This document shows positions 1 to 12,690 of a stretch of 64,000 bases of DNA, in pieces. The notes under the pieces are model-generated. The model was not told the origin of the DNA and searched no databases. It saw only the letters and a program-made list of their open reading frames with translations. The stretch is taken from contig CM029124.1 of NCBI GenBank assembly GCA_016859345.1, positions 8,644,001-8,708,000 on the forward strand, in the 5' to 3' direction. This DNA comes from Istiophorus platypterus. Its lineage: Eukaryota; Chordata; Actinopteri; Istiophoriformes; Istiophoridae. Positions within the stretch are counted from its first letter, which is position 1; every line of letters starts with the position of its first letter. Both the position numbers and the translations under genes were made by a program.

Positions 1-179
1 GTAATTGAGTTTTGGGGATGCAGCCTGGCACTTCCTCCTTGTGTGCAGGCTCCCCTCATTACAGAAGCCTAATTGGGATTAGTGCAGCATTTTGTTCTGG
101 CATTGTTTACGAGGCCTGTGGTCAATGCCAATATTTGGCTCGGTCTTCTCCCCAATTCCAGGACAAGGAGCCCTTTGTG

Positions 180-265
180 TGTTCATGTGTTTGAGTATGT
201 GTATGCTTTTGTTGTGTATGTGTGTGTGTTTGTTTGTGTTTGTATATAGAGTGTGTAGACGTGTG
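180..265. repeat. GT-rich degenerate microsatellite
   Basis: An interrupted run of tgtgt and tgttt words on the + strand, too impure to be a recent pure microsatellite. Open frames read across it on both strands are low-complexity and not genes. Confidence 0.7.
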
Positions 266-2531
266 TGGACATTGGACATTGATGTTGGCCAGGGAATCTT
301 GGTGGAAGTCAACGTGTGCCAGTATAGAGGTCTTCCCACGGAACTGAACAATAGCACTATGCAAGCATGTAAATGCCATCGGAATAAAAAATAAAAAAAT
401 TACAGTCCTTCAATATGAGTTATATTGTGCCTTTTTGAAATGTGTATTATGTACAGAATTATGTATAAACACTAGTGGGTCTCTCCTCCATTGTGCATAA
501 TGACAAGGTTGCAAGTGTGCAGTTTTTCTAGTAAGTTTATACCAGTATAATCCTGACAAGATGATAGCTAACACTTAAAGGGTGCTAGATAACTGAATAA
601 AAAAGTCAGCCTCAAAAGGTCTAAGGCTGGAAACAAGGCTGGAACAAAGTTCTGTCTGTTTCAAACAGCAACATGACTGAAGCTACTGTAACCTAGTAAC
701 TAAACCGTTCACAGAAGAGGAGATGCCATCAGAAAATAGCTGAAGTTGAAATACGTTCGCCTAATTCCTCCGTCACTCTCCTCCCCAATCCTGAGGAAAT
801 CATCGCATTTCTGCCCTTCACTCATCATCCTAATTAAATGCCTGTCATCTTTGTCACATTAGTTTATTTAGCCTACATACCTTCATTGTCTTTTCTTCTC
901 CTAAACAGATGATAGGTAGTTCAATAAGTTTAATTAACCTTGTCATGCATGAATGCAAGATGTCACAGATTGAATCAATTATTTCTTATATTCTTATTCA
1001 AGAATTTACTGTCAGGAAAAGTGTATTCACCTTTTGATTAGTTTTTAATCTATATCATAGAAACCCATATTTACATTAAGGCCACTGCTTCTCCCAGGAA
1101 ACAGTCTATTTCAGGGTTACTTTAGGAGAACATGGGTTCATTTTATCAATCCATTCATCCGGCCATCAGTCCAATCTTATAACCACCAGCAGAAATACAG
1201 TGTTGTGGGTCTTGTTGCTGCCAATCCATCAGCGTGAAAGTGAACATTTTTTTTCTATTGCCTGTCTGTCTGCCTCCCCGCACATGGATGGATGGCTGGA
1301 TGGAGCAGGTAGAGCTTGTTTTCGCATTACTCAGATCCATCACTACAGAAGGCTGCTGCTTTCCAACTAAAACTCCACAGTTGACATAAACCTTTGCTGA
1401 GAAAAAAGGTATTCACTGTGAAAACAAACCAAATATGTACATTTTATGAGACCATGCCTTGTGCTCAAAATTAGAAATTCTCAGAGAGGATGAACATGGC
1501 TAAGGGATCAAATGTAGAACATCACAGACCTCAAGAAATCAAACGCAGATTTTTGCACATATAGCAAACAAGCATACAAAACATGTGGGCAAGCATCCTG
1601 TTTATAATGAAGTACTCAAACATGCAAACAAAAGCAATCATTGCACTGCTCAGTTGGATATGTGGCCTCTAAGCCAAAATGCTAACACACATGCACAGAT
1701 ACATACATACAGATATACACTGGCAAGCAAGATAATGGAGCTTGGCAGTCAACAATTCTGTCAATAACTCCGACTCAATTATAACCACTTGGATCAGTTA
1801 TTGGATTTGAGGGTGATTAGGAGGTTCCTAGCTCCATTGTTAACCCTGAGTTATGTCTGCTGGATAGAGATCAGTGGTTGTTAAGCTGTTTGAGGATTTG
1901 ATGAGGATCAATTTGAACATTTGACAGTCCAGCCTGCTGACATGTCATCTGCAAGAAACAGGCACAGAAAGGTGTGGAAATGAGCCAAAATAAAAGATTA
2001 AAAGAAAGAGTAAGCTCAGTATTTTCTCTTTATGAATTTATAATTGTATCTGCACTGATCCTTTGATGAGGCTTTGTGTTTGGCTGTTATCAGTTCTGGT
2101 TTTTACATTTTTAATCCAAGCAAAAAAAAGGTTGTATTTTTTTCTGTCTTTCTCCTTTTATTTCTGAAAATGACACACTGAGCGCTTACCTTTCTCTGCA
2201 CCGCCATGACTTGTCAGCCTGAGCCAAGCAAGGTTTTTAAAGCTCACTGACGAGAGAATGAAAAACCTTGAACCTGCTCATTACTGAAAAATCTCACCAA
2301 CCAGGGCAGTCATCAAAGAGTTCTGCAAATTGACTCCTTAATACCTCTGAATCAACACCAGCAGGTCCTACTTTACACCATCAAAATATTTACATCACCT
2401 TGAAATAAAACGAGAACCCCCCCTCAGATCTGTAGATGTGTTGGTTGTCATGTGAAAGCCAGTCAGATTTATCATTTCTTTTGTAATCTTGTTTATTTAT
2501 TTTCATATTTTCTTTATAAAATGATATTTCA

Positions 2532-2533
<2 letters not shown>

Positions 2534-2571
<38 letters not shown>
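2534..2571. repeat. (TG)18 microsatellite
   Basis: Uninterrupted TG dinucleotide repeat of about 37 bp, likely polymorphic. Confidence 0.95.
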
Positions 2572-2573
<2 letters not shown>

Positions 2574-3910
2574 GATGTCTCGACTGTGTTTCATGAAAAT
2601 GTCCCAAGAGTTCCACGAGATAGAAAAGTTGCAGTCAAGTTAAAACGAAAACCAACACTTTTCCATTAAAGCTACTGAAGGGGGATGATCATTTTTCAAA
2701 TGTGAAAGTCTTCAAAAATAGCTTGGTGAGTCAGACCCCATCTCCCTTCAAAAAACTGTGTACAAAGTCAATATTTCTACATGGTAAAGTGAGAATGAAC
2801 CCTGCCGAGAGCGGAACGTGTATATCCACTGCTGCTGTGTACTCTGGGCAGTGTGAGCATGTTTCTGCTGAAGAGCCTTTTGCAGCATAGTTACTCTGGC
2901 CTGAGCTCTGTGATGCTGCATTCTTCACCAAGAAGACAATGCAGCATCACAGCTGTCAGTCGCTGCGTTTTTGATTATGAAGCACATGGTTAAATATTTT
3001 GCTGATAAAGGACATATTTCAAAGCCCCCATATGAACAATATTTTTAAGCATTTTAGTGTGCAAACTCAGTGTTTTAATTGATTCCTACATGCAGTATAT
3101 AAAATAGAACTGAGTAAACTCCAGGGAAGTATCACGTAACAGTTAAATAATTATGCCTATTTAATACAAATTTACTATTTTTTTCAGTAAAAGCCCAGGA
3201 AGAATGAACCCTATTAATTTGAAAAACTGAAATGAGTGACTAATCAAGCTATAATGAGAGATCCACGTTAAAGAACCAACTGCAACAACAGTCAGCGCGT
3301 CCAGTGCGAATGTGTGAATAGGTGTTCTGCCGATCTTCATAGATGATTCTTTTCAGCCTCTCTCCTATAGAGGGGATTTGTTGCTCTACCTTGTACTTTA
3401 AAATAGTCTGAAGGTGTTGGATTGAGGTTTGGGGGACATATTTACAGGTCATAGTTTTTTTTCAATTTTTTTCTGATTTTTGATTTTGTTTTTTAATTAA
3501 TTATTTTTTTTAACTTTTGTATGATATTTGCATGTTGGGAATTCCTGTCCTACCAATCTTGTTGCTGCTGGGAGTCCCCTCTTCATTAGGCATTTGGCTA
3601 TACAAATTGAAAATTGCATAGTACCATCTAAAAATGTCATCTCCCCTTCTCTTTTTTCACTCATGCAGCCCCATATCAGCACAGTGCCACCTCTTTCTTT
3701 TACTGTCTACTCTCCACTAACCAGTTTTACCCTCTCCCATCTTTCTGAAGTTTGCTTACTTGTTCAGGTATTTCCTTACCATGTGGCACCATGTTGGATT
3801 AGATAACACCCAGGTCAAAACTGAGGAATCTCTGGTGTTAATGGGTTATTCTGTGATCTTGTTCATGCAATTAATCATCCCTGGAAATCACAGGTGTACC
3901 CAGAATAGTA

Positions 3911-3981
3911 ATATTATATTATATTATATTATATTATATTATATTATATTATATTATATTATATTATATTATATATATATA
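3911..3981. repeat. (ATATT)12 pentanucleotide microsatellite followed by (AT)n
   Basis: Twelve perfect ATATT units (60 bp) grade directly into a short AT dinucleotide run. The purity suggests recent expansion. Because 5 is not a multiple of 3, any frame read through it cycles through several residues; no coding function is implied. Confidence 0.95.
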
Positions 3982-4470
3982 CAGATCAAATGCCTTTATA
4001 CCTCAACTTTAAAAATAATACCATCATTGTAAGATGGTACAGTTTTGAATGATTTACCATTTTAGAGATATTGGGCTGCGCTCAGTTTTTTTGTATAGCG
4101 TTACCAATTACACAGGATGGTCACGCAGAGACTACCAAATGTTTGACAATTTACTTATACCACGGTTGCAAACCACACAATGTCAGAAGTCAAACTGATG
4201 TGTTGGAACAGAACAGCACTATTGGGAAGATCATTGCAGGGGGCATTAGTGGTGAAATTTTTAGGTTTTTGAGTCACTCACACGAGAAACATTGCTCAGT
4301 TTGAGACGGCGGACGATAAGAAAATGGTTTTGTAGATGTTTTGTAAAAGATTATTCAGGAACACCAGTGGACAGATTATTATTCAGCTGGGCTAAGTGTG
4401 ATTCAGCATAGTATTTAAAATGGATAACATCAAGGAGGGATTTTAGATGACTTAGAATTTGGAGTTTTAA

Positions 4471-4501
4471 TCTTTCCAGTAAATCATGTTTACTGGAAAG
4501 A
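4471..4501. repeat. Perfect 13-bp inverted repeat (5-nt loop)
   Basis: The arms tctttccagtaaa and tttactggaaaga are exact reverse complements separated by tcatg. There is no U-run or G/C-rich stem of a bacterial terminator type, and this is a eukaryotic intron. It could be the core of a palindromic mobile element or a chance hairpin. No terminal features were found around it. Confidence 0.8.
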
Positions 4502-5777
4502 CTAACTGGTTGGTTGTTGTTACAGTAGGTCTAAGCAGTTCTGTGATGATAGCACATGTGGGTGTACTATATGAGTTTGATTAACGTAATTTTGTCATTC
4601 TGTCACTGAATATAGTTTTTTACATCTTTACCCTAATCATACAGAATTTTAAAATATCAGATTATCAATTAGGCCCATACTCATTTGTCATGAGCAGGTT
4701 TCTTTAGCTATTCTGGGCATTACTTCATAGTTGTGTGTCATGATTCTGTTTAATCATAAAGTAGCTGCTTTGGTGCTGTTCAAGGGCATCGCTAGACCAG
4801 AATAACGCAAAATTCTTGCCCATGGTGTTGATTTGCATATACATATTCTCCTCTTCTGTATGCAGGGATATGGATTACTTTAAAGTATAAATTAAGCAAA
4901 TACAACACTACCACAAATTAAGGCCTTAAGAATTACCCGGAACTTAGATAAACACTTCTCCTCTTTGTGTCTCTGTATGTTATTATAACATACATGTTAT
5001 TATGAGTTATTATAACAATGGAGTAATGCAATACATTGTATCATACAGTTGACTTGAAAGATGGTGAGGGATATGGATGAAGAGAGAAACAGGCACATGA
5101 GTGTGTGGGGCATGAATGTGTATGGTTTCTCATAATTTATCAGTATTGAGTTATGGCTAATTGTGGCACTGAGAGATATGAACACTAAAAATGACTGATT
5201 AATATTGGGTAAGTAAACAAAATGAACTCTTATAAATGTGACAACAGACTGAGTAGCCTACTGTATGTGCATATCTATACTTGTGCATAGACATGCATTT
5301 AAAGGAATAGTTAGACATTTTAGAAATACTCTTATTTGTTTTTCTGCCAAGAGTTAGACAAGAAGATTGATATCACAATGAGTGCAATACATCAGGCCCC
5401 TGTAAATGGTACACACTATATCATACTGATAATGACACAAATTCTATAGTATATTCTCTTCTATAGTTCATAAAAGTGTCTTTTTTGGCTCAGGGCCCAT
5501 TAGAAAATGATGACTTTAAGAAACTGCAGAAGATTGATGTAATATGAATGGTGGTCTGCATTCCTTCTGTGAGTGCTGTACTCAAGAGCCCATTAGGTTT
5601 TCATAGGCCAGAGTCCTGAAGCATTTGTTTTGACCTAGCAAATTAAAATGTCTTCTCTTATCAATGCTCGAGGGGCTGGGGGGGGGGTGCTACTGTCTGT
5701 CCTTGTCAGTTCGCTGGTCTGTCTTCCATCACTTGAGTATCCCACTGTCAGCCAAAGGAACATTTCTGCCCTGGGAG

Positions 5778-5783
5778 TGTGTT

Positions 5784-5847
<64 letters not shown>

Positions 5848-5902
5848 GGGGGGTGGGGGGGGGTGTCTGTTTGTGTGTGTGTGTATGTGTGTGTGTGTGA
5901 GT
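5778..5902. repeat. (GT)n microsatellite with embedded G-tract block
   Basis: About 50 bp of pure GT leads into a block at about 5841-5862 of G-runs split by single T residues, followed by further GT/GTAT repeats. A separate G-run lies nearby at about 5679-5687. Alternating GT can adopt left-handed DNA, and the G-runs satisfy a G-quadruplex pattern on the + strand. Long open frames on both strands here are artefacts of the repeat. Confidence 0.95.
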
Positions 5903-6393
5903 GAATGAGATGAATCAGAGACATTTCCATTTTTTAGGAAGACATGAAAGACTAGGGAAAACACATGAAGATGTACTGTTTATATGTTAGTCCCTTGCTT
6001 ATTTGTGTCTTGAGATGATTACATGAGTTTTAAGGGACTCTGTCCCTAGCTACAGGACTTTCCCCTATTTTTCTGACAATATTTTGTTCCTGCCAGGGTT
6101 TGACAAGAATCTAAAGAGGTGACTTTCCATGCACTATTTTAGTTTCCACATATCCTGGCGGACACAGTGTTATTTTTTGATTTATTCATTTGTTTTGCTC
6201 ACTTTAATACACCTCTACTGTGGGCAAACTGTGGCCACTGGGCATATGATTCCTCCCTACATTTTATGTGTAGTTTCTGCTAACGTACTGCATGTTTAGG
6301 GCAACAGCAGGGTTCCTAATGAGGATGCATGGTTGTCGATGGTGACTGCCATCCCTTCGCCCTGCTGCAGAAATGCACTTGCTTTAAGTTCTC

Positions 6394-7023
6394 ATGGTCT
6401 TTCTTTTGTTATCCCCCATTCCCTCAGCCACTTTTCTGCAGAATCTCTCTTGTTTTCTAGACTTTTCTGTCAGTTCCTTCCTCTTCTTGGTTCTTGATTT
6501 TTTTCCACTTGATTTCGTCTCACTTTTTCTCTCCCTACCTCCCTCTCACACACACACACACAAGCGCAGATTCCTGCTATTGTTTGCATGTTCTTTGGTA
6601 GTCTGTACATGTAGGTTGAAAAGGGGTCAGGGGTCGGTCAGAGGTAAATCACACATGCTACATATTAATGGGCCGGCTGCTGCTATCTTCACAACCACTG
6701 CTCTGCTCAGAAAAGCAACACTTACTCGTTCCTCATCTATCTTTTCCATTTGGCTTATTCCATTTTTTTCACATCTTTTATCACATCATTTCATCTTTTC
6801 CTTCACCTACCAGCCATCTGTTGTGCAAGGAGATCTCCCTTGCTACTTCAGTCTCATTTCCACTATCCTTCATGTTATTTTTTTTATCTCTTCTGGTCTG
6901 TCAGCCCAGACCTGTCTGCTTGCTTCTCAGTATTGCCCTCTAACTAACTTCCTGGTGTGGTATTATTGCTCTCAGTCTCATCCTTGCTCTCTTACTCTCA
7001 TTCCTTCTTCATATGTCTCATAG
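6394..7023. other. Pyrimidine-rich intronic stretch with short (CA)n
   Basis: C/T-rich + strand sequence with a CACA run at about 6547-6562. A 209-codon open frame spans it, but its translation is dominated by Ser, Phe, Leu and Pro and matches no family I recognise. Pyrimidine-rich DNA rarely yields stop codons, so I interpret this as compositional, not as a gene. Confidence 0.6.
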
Positions 7024-8614
7024 GATCAATTTAACAAAATGCAGAGCTCTGCTATTACCCTACAGGGACAAGCATTTGACAGATCCAGTTCCTGGCAGCA
7101 TGAGCCAGCAAACACAATGGGGCATGGATGAAGGTAGATAGTCCCTGACAGCTAACAAATAAGCCCACGGGATTCAACAGGATAAGATACCCAGGTTCTA
7201 CACACATTAAACGCCTGATCTCTTCTTCTGATACCAAATGAACCAAAGTGGCAGTATGTGAAACTGATATGAGGCCAGAGAAAGACAGCTGATATGTGCC
7301 ATTAAATGAAGACCAGATGTAAATGGAATAATTCCTGACAGCACAGATCAAAAGTGTTTTTATTTATATATTTAGACGGTCCTTTTGTCTGCACTGGCAT
7401 TCAACAAGAGATCTGATTATGAGCCCACCATAAGAAAGCCTAGAGCAATCACTGTTTGGAACAGATAGTCAAAATATGATTTAAGAAGATGCAAAATGAA
7501 ACCTAAGGCAACAGATGAGAGAGAATTTGGAATAATCGTAAGCGTAAATCTCAGAAGGCCTCCATGCTGCGACACTAAATAGATGCAACATGACATAAAT
7601 GTTTGAAAAACACAAGCAGCAGACACAGGGTGAAAAGATGAGTTTTGTCTGCAATTTAATAAATTTAGAGGTAGTGTGGATAATGCTGGATCAGAGCACT
7701 GCATGGTGCATACACCACCATTTCAGTAACGTACAAATATTGTGTTTCATATAAATGTTTGGTCTTTTCATTTTTTAAGGAAATTTCTGATCTTCTAAAA
7801 TGATTGTCAAAGCCCAAGAGATTCAGTTAAAAATAACTTGACTGTTAAATCTTTTATTCATACTATGATCCATGAACACGTTTAATTTGTATTTTTCTTT
7901 CCTCCAGAATATATCGGTTAAATAAATAGCAAAGATAAGATATCAGTGAAGTTTAAATAGTTGTTAGGCCCAAATCTAGTTTGGCAGTAATTAGCTATTT
8001 TTGCTGCTGAATTTCCAAAATGGGTAATACCATCACTTATCAGACTTCAGAGCTGGCTTTCGCTCTTTATCCTTTAAAACTGATAGCCTGTAGTGGTGAT
8101 ATAAGAAAGCTGTCCCTCCCTCAAAGGGAGCTTTAATTTTCACTCATCAGTCATGGTTGAGAGGTACAGGAACAGGTGCTCAGGAAGAAGGGTTTTGGAT
8201 GGAAGTTGGCAGTTTGGGTGAGATCGCTGACAGGCAAGGTCTAGTCAATCATTCACTATCCATTAATGCTGCCAATAGTGCCCTGAACTTGCTCAGTGTG
8301 TCATCAGCCCCCTTCTAACCCACTCCGCCGCCTCCACCATGGCATCAAGACCTGATGCATTGTTTTATCCACTTTCAGATGGAGAAAATGACAAGTTCAA
8401 AGCTGAGAAATGTCAGTAATCTGTTCAATGTAAGTCCTGTATTTGCACAACAGGTGCAATATATCACACTACGTTTTTTACACTGGTGATGTTGTGCCAA
8501 AAAGAATGAGATATGTCCCCAGGGTTTGCACTCAAGTCTGTGGAGAGTTCAGTGATCGGATGAAACGCATTACCTGCTGCATAAGCTGTACAATATTCCA
8601 TTCGGGTTTCTAGG

Positions 8615-8642
8615 CTACTTAACCCATCAAAGGGTTAAGTAG
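8615..8642. repeat. Perfect 11-bp inverted repeat (6-nt loop)
   Basis: Arms ctacttaaccc and gggttaagtag around the loop atcaaa. It lies about 70-120 bp upstream of a CCAAT/TATA-like patch and may belong to the same degraded element. Confidence 0.75.
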
Positions 8643-8709
8643 TTGAGCCAGGTTCCTTGTCAGGGTCTCACACTTCCTGCGGAACTTCTTAGTAGAGCAG
8701 GAATGTGGG

Positions 8710-8775
8710 ATTGGCCAATTAGCAAAACAGGACCTATATAAAGATGGTGCTAGACTCTTGCAAATTTAATAAAGA
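8710..8775 (+). promoter_or_regulatory. LTR- or promoter-like patch: CCAAT, TATA box, AATAAA
   Basis: In 65 bp there is a 10-bp palindrome attggccaat containing a CCAAT box (8715-8719), a TATATAAAG box (8735-8743) and an AATAAA polyadenylation signal (8768-8773). Closely spaced TATA and AATAAA is the arrangement of the U3-R part of long terminal repeats. Imperfect inverted copies of cacttcctgc lie just upstream. No reverse-transcriptase, gag or primer-binding-site sequence was found next to it, and no LTR ends could be set. A fortuitous cluster in AT-rich DNA is possible. Confidence 0.3.
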
Positions 8776-9674
8776 GAACAGACAACTAGGCAAAGGAGAA
8801 AAAGCAGGAGGGTATCTCCTTATTAGCAGTTTTAATGGGACTGAAGAACGTTTTTTTTCGTGCGTATGTAGGCATGGTTCAGATCTTTACACCTTGTTAG
8901 CATCTTAAATTCTGTAATAGCTAGCTCAGTAGGCAGGTGAGCGAAAGCATATGCAGTACAGTACCACTCAGATACAGTCGGTGCCACTGCAACTTTACGA
9001 GCAAGAAAATTTTCTGAATCTAATCTTATCGTCAATATCAAAGCATCCTGTTGAGAAACAACAGGATTCCTGAACCTTCAAGCAATGACCCATACTGGTT
9101 TTTGAATTTTAGATGTACTTTAAGTAATACAGTTTTCATACCTCTAGTGATCAATATCTTCTCAAAGAACAACAATTAATGGCAATGTTAGCATTGATCT
9201 GTCCAAAGATAATCCTGCATGTAACCACCAATAAAACCACAGTTTCTGCCATTTAACCACTTCATTTTTTTGTACAGTTCTGACACAGAAGATGTGACAT
9301 GTTAATTGGCTTGTTACGGCTAACTGTTCCCCCTGCTTCAAGTCTCTATGCTGAGCTTACTCGTCATTCAACAGACGGGCATGAGAGAGCTACCAATCCT
9401 CTCATCTAACTCTCAGCAAGAAAGCAAATACATTTATTTCTTGAAATGTTCACCTATTACTTTAATGATGTATTTTTCATTAATGTCATTATACGTAGCA
9501 AGATCTAAAAATATGATTATTAAATAATCATACAAGCTGTCAGCTCCCACGAGAAAGGACAAATGTATCCGATCTAGGGCTGCTTGGTCCGCTCTGCTCT
9601 CACTTCATCCTCAGGGCTTAACAACCACAGAGCCAGTGGGAAATCGAGTGCTCGCCTGCTTGTTGCACTCATTT

Positions 9675-9734
9675 GAGAGAGAGAGAGAAAGAGGGAGAGA
9701 GAGACAAAGAGGGAGAGAGAGAAAAAGAGGGAGA
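9675..9734. repeat. Polypurine (GA)n-rich tract
   Basis: GAGA repeats interspersed with AAAGAGGG words, all purine on the + strand. Such tracts can form triplex DNA. No gene call follows from it. Confidence 0.9.
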
Positions 9735-9969
9735 ACCAAGGAGCAAAATGGACTCGGAGATGGGGCCATGGACTGGAGGATTAAATTCAGTCAGAGAGAG
9801 CATAAGTAAAAAAAAGATTTGAGTAGTGGAGCTACAGGGGAGTGTAAGAAAGGGCCAGCGATAAATTAGGTAAAAGAGAGGCAATAAAAGCAAAGATAGA
9901 AAGTAGAAAGTTGTCTGGTTAGAGCTAAAGTGTATGGGAGGTCTGAATGGACACGGACCAAGAGAAATT

Positions 9970-9995
9970 ACACATGTGTTTTGATACACATGTGT
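9970..9995. repeat. Duplicated palindrome acacatgtgt
   Basis: The 10-bp self-complementary word acacatgtgt occurs at 9970-9979 and again at 9986-9995. Each contains overlapping E-box hexamers (CACATG/CATGTG). It may be a small basic-helix-loop-helix binding cluster or a chance duplication. Confidence 0.6.
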
Positions 9996-12581
9996 TCACT
10001 GTATTTATTTAAATGACTGAATGTGAAAATCAGATTAGCTTGTGATGTATTTTTTTAATTAAATATTTATTCACATGCGACAGTATATATGAAATATGTG
10101 AATCATCTAGCCTTAGTTTTAGTCATTGCTTCATATATTTAAGTCGTTAATATATAAAGGCAGGTGTTGCAAATGGAGGGGGGGGCATCTCATGGGTATG
10201 TCTTCTATTAGGGCCAACGAGGTAAGCCTTGAGAAATGTAAAATCAAGAAGTCCTGCAGGGGCAGTGCATTATTCAAAGCTACTTACTACTTCTACCTAT
10301 GTAGATTTAGGGAATCTCTCCGGTACTGTCTGCATACATTTAATTATATGGAGTCAGAGAATCATGAGGCCAACTAGAGACCTTGATTCATTCTTAGTTA
10401 GACCTTGAATACTGCATTGATACTGCTGTGTGCTACAGCTCCTATATGAGGGATAACAGCTGTAGCAGTGGATAGCATTTAGCCAGGAAAGGTTTTACTA
10501 GTTTTCCAGGGCAAGTATGTTTGCAGAGCTAATTAGCGATGATTTATCTGCTACACTGCATTGTGGGTAGAAACTACTGAAGCACTGCAAATTCATGCGG
10601 CTGTAGAGAGAGCAAATCGTAACAGGAATAAATGAGGGACAGGAATGCTCTCCGGAGAGAAGATAGGTGGGGTTGCAGGCAAACGTACAAAAGGATTGGG
10701 GTTTAGAAACATCACACGTAAAACATTTCAAGATCTGAGAGACTGAGACAAGACAGCAGGAGTCTTCTGACAGATGGCAGCTCAGGTCTGCTGGGTCATT
10801 CAGATCGGTGATCACTGAAGCACAGTACAGAAGAGTGTGATTCAGCAGTAAGCCACCTGTGTCTCACAGCAAATAAAGAACAAAATTGTACCGCATGGGA
10901 GCAGCCAACTGATAATTACAAACATAACTGGTACATAAATTATTAGTCATTAAAATTTAGCAGTAAGAAATTGTTCCCTGTGCAAATATGCCCCTATTAC
11001 ACACCCCTTTTATAATGGAAATCAGTTGTGTTTGATTTCAGTCTCATTCAGTGTTTTCCTTAGTTCACTTTAATGTTAATACTAGACACTTAACCTAGCC
11101 TAACCTAACCTAACCAGTTATTCACAGACTCATCCCATTTTTTCTCCATAGTTTATTAATTGCCCAGATTCACTGTGTACCCTGATCCCTGTTGCTGCCA
11201 ACATCACTGGTTTTCCCAAAAGCAAGATGAGTTAATGCGAGAGTTTAATGCAAATGTGGATTCATGTAGTCTCCCTATTAATTTCCCACAAACCGGAATA
11301 ATGTCACTTTTCCCTCAAACTAGTAACTAGATCATTTAGGTGATGAGCAAATGCAAAAAATCAAAGACTTAAGCAAAATTCAGTGGCTGTAAAATGCTTG
11401 GCATTTGACAAATCCTAAAATAAAGGCCAAATTATAGAGGATGTACTATTTATATTCTAAATTTAGAAACACAGAAATACAAGTTTTGCCATGGGACCAG
11501 GCATGTTATTGCACCAAATACTGCAGCATATGTATGTTAAGGAACGTATTACTATATGGAGAAAACAGCCGATCAAATGTCATTGCAAACTTTCAGTAGC
11601 ATTGAAACAGGGGTAAAATCTCTCAAAGGTCATCCAACATTAAAATATACAATCGAGCAAAACAAAAGACACTCTTCCCTGGTTTTGCTAATCCCCTAAT
11701 CTGCTGCAAGAAAATTTCCTTGTAACGCATTTAGCAGTTTAACTATGCTCATTAACCACATTACATTAAATTCTCCTCACTCATCTTAATGGAGAATATC
11801 TTGAAAATCTCTGGGAGACTATTGTGTGGATTGCTGTCAGCGTCAGTGTTTTCTTGCTACCAAAAGTTTCAAACTTATTAAGAGTTTTTTGGAAGCTCTG
11901 ATCACATGAGAGTTTTACAGAATGCCACACTAGCACATCACGGAGGCTTAATTAAGACTTTGAGATGATTGTAAATATTCAGTCAAACTTCGTTTTTTTT
12001 AACCTCTTTCATAGCTACAGTTGGGAGTTTGACCTTAAACCAGTGACCAAAACCAAGACACCAGAGAAACACCACTTGTGACATTTCTGCCAGTAGACAC
12101 AACACACTCTGTCTCACATGGCAAAAGTGAAACAACCTAGAGGGGGTATTAAATAAATCTAATTGCTGTAGGAGGCAGTGGAATGAACTGTGTATGGAAG
12201 AATGGCTGGTTTGTGATTTTAATCAAAACAGAAACCCTGTGGGTGAGGAGACGAGAGAGCAGCCTTGCAGGACCAGGTATTAGCTCACCCCATACTGACA
12301 CCTCAAATTGATGTTATCAACATGGTAATAGACCTACTTTTGCCAGCTCCCTTCATGCATTATTGGGGATGACAGCTTACTTAGGGACTACATAAACTAA
12401 ATCATATTTCCACTAGATTCTCTGTCTGCTCACATTTACCTCAGTATCCACAAGCAGATGGCCTGGCCTGTGTGATTCCATGCTGCCCATTGAATTGGCC
12501 CATTGAAAAATATGTGACATCGTAGCCCTTTGAGCAATACCCAGAGATCCATGCAGGGCATTAAGGTTCATCTCAGATTAG

Positions 12582-12690
12582 TTGACACTTTATTGATACC
12601 CTTGGAGATGGTTTTGTTATAGCAGCAACATAACAAGATTTAACAGAGACTGACAAACAGGGAACGAGCACACTGATATAATAAATACCA
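12582..12690. repeat. Remnant of a common teleost interspersed repeat (TTTATTGAT type)
   Basis: The stretch starting cactttattgatacccttgg and continuing into a ttgttatagcagcaacat word resembles the widespread fish repeat reading TTTATTGATCCC...GGTTGTTACAGCAGC as I recall it. It is strongly diverged and short. The parent element class is not determined. Confidence 0.4.

Noticed and set aside
1255..1330. Possible miR-346-like hairpin (gtctgtctgcc followed by ccgca at about 1263-1282)
   Set aside because: miR-346 resides in GRID1 intron 2 in mammals, and a few words look similar. But the mature sequence is interrupted, the surrounding tggatgga repeats explain the composition, and no stable full-length stem is apparent. 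miR-346 is known from mammals.
5635..5964. Thr-His-rich and Cys-Val-rich open frames over the GT repeat
   Set aside because: Direct translation of a dinucleotide microsatellite. The same applies at 42251-42612 and 52000-52240.
6394..7023. 209-codon open frame on the + strand
   Set aside because: Same compositional effect in a C/T-rich stretch. No homology was recognised.
8929..8940. tRNA A-box-like word tagctcagtagg
   Set aside because: No B box at the right distance on the same strand and no cloverleaf could be drawn. It is probably coincidental, or at most a very decayed SINE.
11093..11116. (CCTAA)n run resembling telomeric repeat
   Set aside because: The unit is the pentamer CCTAA repeated about four times, not the vertebrate hexamer CCCTAA, and it is internal to an intron.
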